Source: JACKJP01 sp050249695
GTDB lineage: Bacteria > Pseudomonadota > Alphaproteobacteria > Rhizobiales > Tepidamorphaceae
Assembly: GCA_050249695.1 (NCBI GenBank)
Contig: JBFWQA010000003.1
Coordinates: 248,001 to 312,000, forward strand
Direction of reading: 5' to 3'
DNA: 64,000 nt
Part shown: piece by piece, positions 58,265 to 64,000 of the stretch
How the letters are laid out: every line of letters begins with the position of its first letter
Numbering within the stretch: the first letter of the stretch is position 1
Translations under genes and position numbers: made by a program
Notes under the pieces: model-generated
Databases searched by the model: none
Told to the model about the DNA's origin: nothing
The model's input: only the letters and a program-made list of their open reading frames with translations

Positions 58265-59371
58265 CTACTCCACAAGACCGGCGACCCGCCTCAACATCCG
58301 CTTTTGCAGCAGCGGCACCGCGCCGACCGTCCGGATGGCGAGATTGCGTACGGGCACGAACAGTGCGCTGTCGCTTTCTACCGCCTGCAGCAGACGTTCG
58401 CTGAAATCGATCCATCGCGCGCCCACCGGTTTGCGCTCGGCCTCATAGCCGTCCAGCGTGCCTTCGGCAAAGCGCCGCGCGAAGGCGGCGGCATCCTCGA
58501 TGCCGAGATTCATCCCGCGCGCGCCGATGGGCGAATGGACATGCGCCGCGTCGCCGCACAGATAGGCGCCATCGCGGTGATAGCGGGCCGCCTGGCGGAT
58601 CGGCAGGTCGAAGACATCCGTCCTGAGAATCTGCCGTATCGTATAGATTCCCGGCACATGGGCGAGCGCGTCGGGTGTGTTGGAGACCGCGCGGTAGGCA
58701 TCCTCGCCGATGGGAACGACGAAGCCGATATCGCCACCTCGCGCGAGGAACGCGTGACCGGCCTCGCGCCGGTAGGGCCAGTCGGGAATAACCGCGTCCG
58801 CGATGCTCCATTGCCGCTTGTGAATGTAGCCTTCAAAGGCGATGCCCGCGCTTTCGCGCACGGCCGAATGCATGCCGTCGGCGCCGAGGACATGGGAGAA
58901 TGTGGTCTCTCCGCCCTCCTCCGGGCCGCGCAAGACGGCGCGCCAGCCGCCTGGCACCGGGGTCATGGAAACCAGTTCGGTGCGCCATTCCGGCGCGAAG
59001 CCGAAACCGGCGAGCACCCGTGCCATCACCGTCTCCGTCTCATGCTGCGGCAGCGCGAGGAGGAAATCATAGCGGTCGGGGATATTGCCGAGATCGATCG
59101 TCGCCAGAACCGCCCCGTCCATGTGAACCTGGACGGCGCGCATGCGGATTCCGCGCTGCAGCAGTTCCCCGGTGACGCCAGAGGGCTCCAGCAGATGAAG
59201 GCTGCGCGGCGCGATGCCCACCGCCTTGCTGAGCGGCGTCGGTCCCTCGTCCCGGTCGATCACGCGCGGATGAAAGCCGCGTCGTGCGAGTTCGATCGCC
59301 GCCGTCAGCCCGGAGGGGCCGGCGCCGACGATCAGAATGCTGGGCTCCACTGCGCTCACCCTCCCGGCCAT
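58265..59371 (-). CDS. FAD-dependent monooxygenase (PHBH fold)
   Basis: This 368-residue group A flavoprotein monooxygenase has ILIVGAGPSGLTAAIELARRG for FAD, the DG motif GADGMHSAVRESAGI and the GD motif YLCGDAAHVHSPIGARGMNLGIEDAA. Relatives hydroxylate aromatic or polyketide substrates with NAD(P)H. It is divergent from the dienelactone hydrolase gene, which would suit ring-cleavage catabolism, but the substrate is unknown. Confidence 0.88.
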   Translation of the reverse strand: MAGRVSAVEPSILIVGAGPSGLTAAIELARRGFHPRVIDRDEGPTPLSKAVGIAPRSLHLLEPSGVTGELLQRGIRMRAVQVHMDGAVLATIDLGNIPDRYDFLLALPQHETETVMARVLAGFGFAPEWRTELVSMTPVPGGWRAVLRGPEEGGETTFSHVLGADGMHSAVRESAGIAFEGYIHKRQWSIADAVIPDWPYRREAGHAFLARGGDIGFVVPIGEDAYRAVSNTPDALAHVPGIYTIRQILRTDVFDLPIRQAARYHRDGAYLCGDAAHVHSPIGARGMNLGIEDAAAFARRFAEGTLDGYEAERKPVGARWIDFSERLLQAVESDSALFVPVRNLAIRTVGAVPLLQKRMLRRVAGLVE

Positions 59372-59500
59372 CTCACCTCGCAGGCTAAACGGCGGGTGGC
59401 TCTGCGCGTTCCGCCATCACGAACTCGTTTGCCGGCGCCCGGCCTTGCCCATGCTAGCCTTGCGGTATGAGGCTGGGAAAAAGTCAGGGAGACCAAGCGA

Positions 59501-60388
59501 ATGAACCGCATGACGGCGAAGGACTTCGACCAGGAACTGCTCGAACTTTACGACTTCTATGCTCACGGCATCATCTCCAGGCGCGAGTTTCTCGACCGCG
59601 CCGGCAAGTTCGCGGTCGGCGGCGTCAGCGCGCTGGCCCTGCTGAGAATGATGAGCCCGCAATATGCGCTCGCCCAGCAGGTGGCGCCTTCAGATCCGGA
59701 TATCGCGGCAAGCCGCATCGAATACGATTCGCCCGAGGGCAACGGCAAGGTGAACGCCTATCTGATGCGTCCTGCCGCTGCGACGGGCAGGATCGGCGCG
59801 GTCCTCGTCGTGCACGAGAACCGCGGCCTCAATCCCTATATTGAGGATGTCGCGCGCCGCGTCGCCAAGGCCGGTTTCATGGCGCTCGCGCCGGACGGCC
59901 TGACCAGCGTCGGCGGCTATCCCGGCAATGACGACAAGGGACGCGAACTGCAGCAGCAGGTCGACCCGGTAAAGCTGATGAACGATTTCTTTGCCGGCTA
60001 TGAACATCTCGCGGCGCGGGAGGATTCGAGCGGCAAGGTGGGCGCGGTCGGCTTCTGTTATGGCGGCGGGGTCTGCAATGCGCTGGCCGTCGCCTATCCG
60101 GAACTGAGCGCCACGGTACCTTTTTACGGGCGCCAGCCGAAGACAGAGGACGTGCCGAAGATCGAGGCCCCGCTATTGCTTCACTATGCCGGGCTCGACA
60201 CGCGGATCAACGAGGGATGGCCGGCCTATGAGGCGGCGCTGAAGGAACACGGCAAGACCTATACGGCGCACATCTATCCGGGCGTCAATCACGGCTTCCA
60301 CAACGATACGACGCCGCGCTACGACGAGGCCGCCGCGACGCTTGCCTGGGAGCGGACGACCGCGTTCTTCAACGAGCACTTGTCCTGA
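59501..60388 (+). CDS. dienelactone hydrolase family protein, exported
   Basis: This 295-residue alpha/beta hydrolase has the Cys nucleophile in GFCYGGGV (about residue 184), Asp in HYAGLDTRIN and His in NHGFHN. An N-terminal region with SRREFLDRAGKFAVGG, a Tat-like RR signal, precedes the enzyme domain (cleavage probably after YALAQ). Secreted DLH-like proteins of this type (YghX-like) are known. It starts with ATG 59501; its substrate is not established. Confidence 0.87.
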   Translation: MNRMTAKDFDQELLELYDFYAHGIISRREFLDRAGKFAVGGVSALALLRMMSPQYALAQQVAPSDPDIAASRIEYDSPEGNGKVNAYLMRPAAATGRIGAVLVVHENRGLNPYIEDVARRVAKAGFMALAPDGLTSVGGYPGNDDKGRELQQQVDPVKLMNDFFAGYEHLAAREDSSGKVGAVGFCYGGGVCNALAVAYPELSATVPFYGRQPKTEDVPKIEAPLLLHYAGLDTRINEGWPAYEAALKEHGKTYTAHIYPGVNHGFHNDTTPRYDEAAATLAWERTTAFFNEHLS

Positions 60389-60446
60389 CTTCAAGCGGAG
60401 CTGAGGAAAGGCGGATGCGTCTTTCCCGTGTTTCTTCGGCTGTCTT

Positions 60447-61619
60447 TCAGGAAAGGCCGACCGCCATGCGGCGCGGCTCGGACAGGAAGCGGTTGACCGC
60501 TTCGCGGATATAGCCGCCGCCGAGCAGCCGGTCGCCGTCATAGAGGACGCATGCCTGACCGGGAGAAATGCCGTCCTCGCCGCTTGCCAGCTCGACGACG
60601 GTATCGCCGCCCTCGCGCAACAGCCGCGCCGGCGCCGGCGCACGCGTCGAACGCACGCGCGCGAGCACGTCCAGCCCCTCGCCCTCGGCGAGCGCGGGCA
60701 CATCGTGCCCGATCCAGTTCAGCGATTTCAGCAGGATGCGGCTGGTATTGAGCGCATCGCGCGGACCGACGATGACCGTCCGGCGCACCGGATCGAGATC
60801 GACCACATAGAGCGGCTCGCCGGTCGCAACGCCAATCCCGCGCCGCTGGCCGATCGTATAATGGATGATGCCCTTGTGGGTGCCCAGACGCCGCCCGTCG
60901 ATATGAACGATCTCCCCCGGCTCGCCGGCCTCCGGCCGCAACCGTTCGATGGTCTGCGCATAGTGGCCGGTCGGCACGAAGCAGATATCCTGGCTGTCCG
61001 GCTTGTCGGCAACCGCGAGCCCCATCGCGGCGGCATGGCGGCGCACCTCGGCCTTGGTCATCGCGCCGAGCGGAAAGCGCAGGAAGTCGGCCTGCGCCGG
61101 CGTCGTGGTGAAGAGGAAATAGCTCTGGTCGCGATCGGCATCGACGGCGCGGAACAGGCCGCGCCCACCCCCGGCCAGCGGCCGCGACGCGATATAGTGT
61201 CCGGTCGCCATCGCCTGCGCGCCGAGCTGGCGCGCGGTACCCAGCAGATCGTGAAACTTGATCGTCTGGTTGCAGGCGATGCAGGGAACCGGCGTTTCGC
61301 CGGCCATATAGCTGTCGGCGAATTCATCGATCACGGTTTCGCGGAAGCGCTTCTCGTAATCGAGCACATAATGGGGAATGTCCAGCCGCTCGGCAACACG
61401 TCGGGCGTCGTGGATATCCTGCCCTGCGCAGCACGCTCCCTTGCGGTGCACCGCCGCGCCGTGATCGTAAAGCTGCAATGTGACGCCGACGACGTCGTAG
61501 CCCTCGGCCTTGAGCAGCCCGGCGACAACCGACGAATCCACGCCGCCCGACATCGCGACGACGACACGCGTGTCCGCAGGATTACCCGGCAGGTCGAGCG
61601 AATTGGATTTTTCAGCCAT
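60447..61619 (-). CDS. mnmA: tRNA 2-thiouridylase MnmA
   Basis: This 390-residue enzyme inserts sulfur at U34 of tRNA-Lys/Glu/Gln. The PP-loop MSGGVDSS, the catalytic cysteines in PCIACN and SQDICFV, and GQRRGIG are all visible. It is a single gene, convergent with the dienelactone hydrolase gene. The start MAEKSNSLDLPG at 61619 gives the usual length. Confidence 0.95.
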   Translation of the reverse strand: MAEKSNSLDLPGNPADTRVVVAMSGGVDSSVVAGLLKAEGYDVVGVTLQLYDHGAAVHRKGACCAGQDIHDARRVAERLDIPHYVLDYEKRFRETVIDEFADSYMAGETPVPCIACNQTIKFHDLLGTARQLGAQAMATGHYIASRPLAGGGRGLFRAVDADRDQSYFLFTTTPAQADFLRFPLGAMTKAEVRRHAAAMGLAVADKPDSQDICFVPTGHYAQTIERLRPEAGEPGEIVHIDGRRLGTHKGIIHYTIGQRRGIGVATGEPLYVVDLDPVRRTVIVGPRDALNTSRILLKSLNWIGHDVPALAEGEGLDVLARVRSTRAPAPARLLREGGDTVVELASGEDGISPGQACVLYDGDRLLGGGYIREAVNRFLSEPRRMAVGLS

Positions 61620-61770
61620 GGTCTGATCTTATACCAGTTGTGCGCAACCCGGCACAATTCTCCCGGCATTTAGGGCACAATTTGCCGCCGGGCAAGCATC
61701 GAGCCGGCGGACGGCAGAGGCCGGAACTGGCAAGCAACTGATATTTCTAGATTTTTCCTGAAACGCTTGC

Positions 61771-61786
61771 TGGCACGCCTTATGCA
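61771..61786 (+). promoter_or_regulatory. sigma-54 promoter of fliK-flgD
   Basis: TGGCACGCCTTATGCA keeps GG-N10-GC and differs from TGGCACG-N4-TTGCA at one base. Transcription would start near 61797, about 50 nt before fliK. Sigma-54 control of hook genes is known in Caulobacter-type alphaproteobacteria. Confidence 0.82.
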
Positions 61787-61845
61787 TCGCGAGCGCCGGA
61801 CGAGTGCGCCGGCCTTCACGGGGCAGCGCCCCAGGCCAAAGGAAC

Positions 61846-63243
61846 ATGCAGAAGTTGACGCCCGCACTGTCATTTCAGGCAACGGCACCCGCCGCCAGCG
61901 GCGGCGGGACAGGCGCGTCCGCCGCCGGGGGTAGCGGTGACGGATCGCTTTTTGCCGCTCTGCTTCAGCTGACCGGCGCGGGCGGCGCGGAAACGTCGGA
62001 AGCCGCCCGGCAGTTGCTCGGTTCCGGCAGCCAAGGCGATCTCGCCGCGCTCCTCGAACAGGCCAAAGCCCTGCTGGAGGGTGGCGCCGAAGCGTCTCTG
62101 CGGACGTTGCTCGAAAGCCCGGGCGACGCCGCAATCGCCGGTGAAGACGCCCTGCCCGAGGGCGCGGAAATAACGGACGACGATCTGGCCGCGGCGATCG
62201 CCGCGGCGCTGCAGATCAACACCGGCGCGAGCGTGAACGCCGGTACGTTGCAATCCGGTTCGGCCGGCGGTAGCGCGGGTGATCCCCCAGCTTCCCCAAC
62301 CACCATCCCCGCTGCCGCCGATGCCGGGGCCGCCGCAAGGGCGGCAATCCTTGATGCGATGAGCGAAGAGGTAACCCGGCAAGGACCGTCGGCTGAAAAG
62401 GCGAACGGAAACGGCGTGTCCGCCAATGGCGTCGAGACCGTGCTTGCCCGCCTTGCCGCCAGGGGCGATGCAGCCGACGCATCCGGCGCGCGCAATCAGA
62501 CCGCCCATGCGCCGGCGATGGATGCCGCGGCCTCGCAGGCCAGTGCCGACGCAGCCTCGCGGAAATCCGACGCGAATGCCGATCAGGGCGGCAGGGGACA
62601 AAGCGGCGCGCAGGCGCATGGCGACGCCCGGCAGGCCGCGCAGTTGGCGGTCGGGACCGCGGCGGCCGACGGCCGGTCCGCCCTTTTGCAGTTGCAGCAG
62701 GTCGATGCCGGCGGTCAGCCGATCTCCGCCCAGGCGATTGCGGTTCCGGCAGCGACGACGATCGCGGGCCTGTCCACGGCGGCCGCCCCGCCCTACGGCG
62801 CGGCGACGGCAGGCGTCCCGGTCGACATGATTGCCGTCGCGATCACCCGGCAAGCCAATGCCGGCAACAGCCGCTTCCAGATCCGCCTTGATCCGCCCGA
62901 ACTCGGCCGGATCGACGTGCGCCTCGACCTTTCAAGCGACGGCCGCGTGAACACCCATCTGAAGGTCGACAATCCCGACACCTACGACGCGATCCAGCGC
63001 GACCCCCGCGCGCTTGAACGCGCGCTGCAGAATGCCGGGCTGAAAGTCGACGACGGTTCGATTCAGGTTTCCTTGCGCGATTCCGGCGGATTCATGCAGC
63101 GCCATGGGCAGGACCATCCGCGTTTCCAGAACTTCGAACAGTCCGCCGCCGCCTATGGTGGGGACAACTGGAGCGCGGAGGAAACCGTGGTGGAGCCATG
63201 GCGTCTCGCGCCCGCCTCGGGCGGTTTGGACATGAGGGTCTAG
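61846..63243 (+). CDS. fliK: flagellar hook-length control protein FliK
   Basis: This 465-residue protein has a long low-complexity Ala/Gly/Asp/Gln-rich N-terminal part (1-320) and the conserved C-terminal hook-length domain (about 335-415: FQIRLDPPELGRIDVRLDLS). FliK acts as a molecular ruler and switches export specificity from hook to filament. The start MQKLTPALSF at 61846 follows AAAGGAA. It is 4 bp upstream of flgD and under a sigma-54-type promoter. Confidence 0.9.
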   Translation: MQKLTPALSFQATAPAASGGGTGASAAGGSGDGSLFAALLQLTGAGGAETSEAARQLLGSGSQGDLAALLEQAKALLEGGAEASLRTLLESPGDAAIAGEDALPEGAEITDDDLAAAIAAALQINTGASVNAGTLQSGSAGGSAGDPPASPTTIPAAADAGAAARAAILDAMSEEVTRQGPSAEKANGNGVSANGVETVLARLAARGDAADASGARNQTAHAPAMDAAASQASADAASRKSDANADQGGRGQSGAQAHGDARQAAQLAVGTAAADGRSALLQLQQVDAGGQPISAQAIAVPAATTIAGLSTAAAPPYGAATAGVPVDMIAVAITRQANAGNSRFQIRLDPPELGRIDVRLDLSSDGRVNTHLKVDNPDTYDAIQRDPRALERALQNAGLKVDDGSIQVSLRDSGGFMQRHGQDHPRFQNFEQSAAAYGGDNWSAEETVVEPWRLAPASGGLDMRV

Positions 63244-63247
63244 GACA

Positions 63248-63901
63248 ATGTATCTCGACGCGCTATCGGGCCTTTCCCAATCCTCGACCGCCGCCACCGA
63301 CCGGCAGGGCATCGCCGACAATTTCGATACCTTCCTGCAACTGCTGACGACGCAGCTCCGAAACCAGAACCCGCTCGACCCGCTCGACACCAATCAGTTC
63401 ACCGAACAGCTGGTGCAGTTCTCCTCCGTCGAACAGGCGATCAAGACAAATGCCAATCTGGAGAACATGGTGAAGCTGTCGGCCGCTTCGACGGCCACCG
63501 CCGCCGTCGGCTTCATCGGCAAGTCCATCGATGTGCAGACCTCCGCGTCGCACTATGACGGGACGAGCGCCAAGTGGACCTATTCGGCGGCCGGCGACGC
63601 GCCAAATACGACTTTCACCGTGCGCGATGCCAGCGGTTCGGTCGTCTACAGCGAGACGAAATCCGTCGGCCAGGGCTCCGGCACTTTCCTTTGGAATGGA
63701 ACGACGCTTGACGGGAGCGACGCGCCGGCGGGCACCTATTCGCTCACCGTGGACGCCCGCGACGCGGACGGCAAGAGCGTGTACGGCACCGTCAGCACGT
63801 CCGGCATTGTCGAGGCGATCGACTTCGATGGCGACGAGCCGTATCTCATCGTCGACGGCATCTCCATTCCCATGAGCGCGGTCAAGCGCGTCAACATGTA
63901 A
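63248..63901 (+). CDS. flgD: flagellar hook capping protein FlgD
   Basis: This 217-residue scaffold protein caps the growing hook. The N-terminal FDTFLQLLTTQLRNQNPLDPLDTNQFTEQLVQFSSVEQ is the FlgD signature, followed by the beta-rich FlgD Ig-like and Tudor domains (FLWNGTTLDGSDAPAGTYSLTV). It starts 4 bp after fliK. The last 99 bp of the window downstream of it contain no further recognisable gene. Confidence 0.95.
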   Translation: MYLDALSGLSQSSTAATDRQGIADNFDTFLQLLTTQLRNQNPLDPLDTNQFTEQLVQFSSVEQAIKTNANLENMVKLSAASTATAAVGFIGKSIDVQTSASHYDGTSAKWTYSAAGDAPNTTFTVRDASGSVVYSETKSVGQGSGTFLWNGTTLDGSDAPAGTYSLTVDARDADGKSVYGTVSTSGIVEAIDFDGDEPYLIVDGISIPMSAVKRVNM

Positions 63902-64000
63902 AGTGCGCGCGGTCAGGCGCGTCAATATATAAGGGACGCCGTCGGGCGCTTGCGTGCTTACAGGAACGCGCCGCCGGGCCACCGGAATATCCGCGGCGCA

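Noticed and set aside
1..64000. Mobile elements, prophage, CRISPR or defence genes
   Set aside because: No transposase, integrase, terminal repeats, spacer arrays or recognisable defence proteins were found by reading the frames.

Overview
This window looks like the chromosome of a GC-rich, motile alphaproteobacterium, probably in or near Hyphomicrobiales. The pointers are an ALAS-type HemA, an asnO/ngg dipeptide osmolyte locus, PhnF-regulated C-P lyase genes, a sigma-54-type promoter before fliK/flgD, and uniformly high-GC codon use. The species cannot be fixed from the sequence alone. No integrase, transposase, CRISPR array or rRNA gene was seen.

Layout. 1-3.8 kb: N-acetylglutaminylglutamine amide synthesis (ngg, cut by the window edge, and asnO) and a nitronate monooxygenase. 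3.8-20.8 kb: a phosphonate locus in two minus-strand blocks, phnG-H-I-J-K-L-acyltransferase (19.9 to 14.75 kb) and phnC-D-E-DUF1045-phnM-HD oxygenase-phnN (9.7 to 3.84 kb). Each block has a Pho-box candidate, and phnF lies divergent to phnG with a perfect inverted repeat between them. Between the two blocks, on the plus strand, is a guanidine cassette: sigma-54-type promoter, guanidine-I (ykkC) riboswitch, three ABC transporter genes, a GdmH-like ureohydrolase and a histidine-rich protein. 20.8-31.2 kb: BCCT transporter and UspA, an Amt-HAMP-PAS-GGDEF-EAL sensor, ALDH/EthD/enoyl-CoA hydratase genes, and hemA. 31.2-36.6 kb: globin, two c-type cytochromes, an 11-site multiheme cytochrome and a NirB-like flavoprotein fused to a two-haem-b membrane domain, behind a sigma-54-type promoter and a Nas-type leader attenuator. 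37-43.2 kb: cyanate-type ABC transporter, cyanase and a divergent sigma-54 activator with three near-palindromic candidate enhancer sites. 43.2-46.8 kb: a frameshift-split GGDEF/EAL gene and lrgAB. 46.8-54.7 kb: an unusual peptide locus with four intact small genes built from repeated LLGFDQ...KIG modules, one decayed relative, an HExxH peptide-modifying enzyme and an A-T-TE protein, flanked by a methyltransferase, an RmlC-like protein and a GT2 glycosyltransferase. 54.7-64 kb: split PQQ glucose dehydrogenase, tRNA-Met, a flavoprotein monooxygenase, dienelactone hydrolase, mnmA, fliK and flgD.

How it fits together. Much of the window is scavenging of P (phosphonates under Pho/PhnF) and N (guanidine, cyanate and probably oxidised N). 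The three N-related operons each carry a GG-N10-GC promoter, so nitrogen limitation is the likely common cue. The most novel candidate is the multi-precursor RiPP-like locus at 47.5-52.6 kb. The best supported unusual regulation is the guanidine riboswitch cassette and the Nas-like leader of the multihaem operon.
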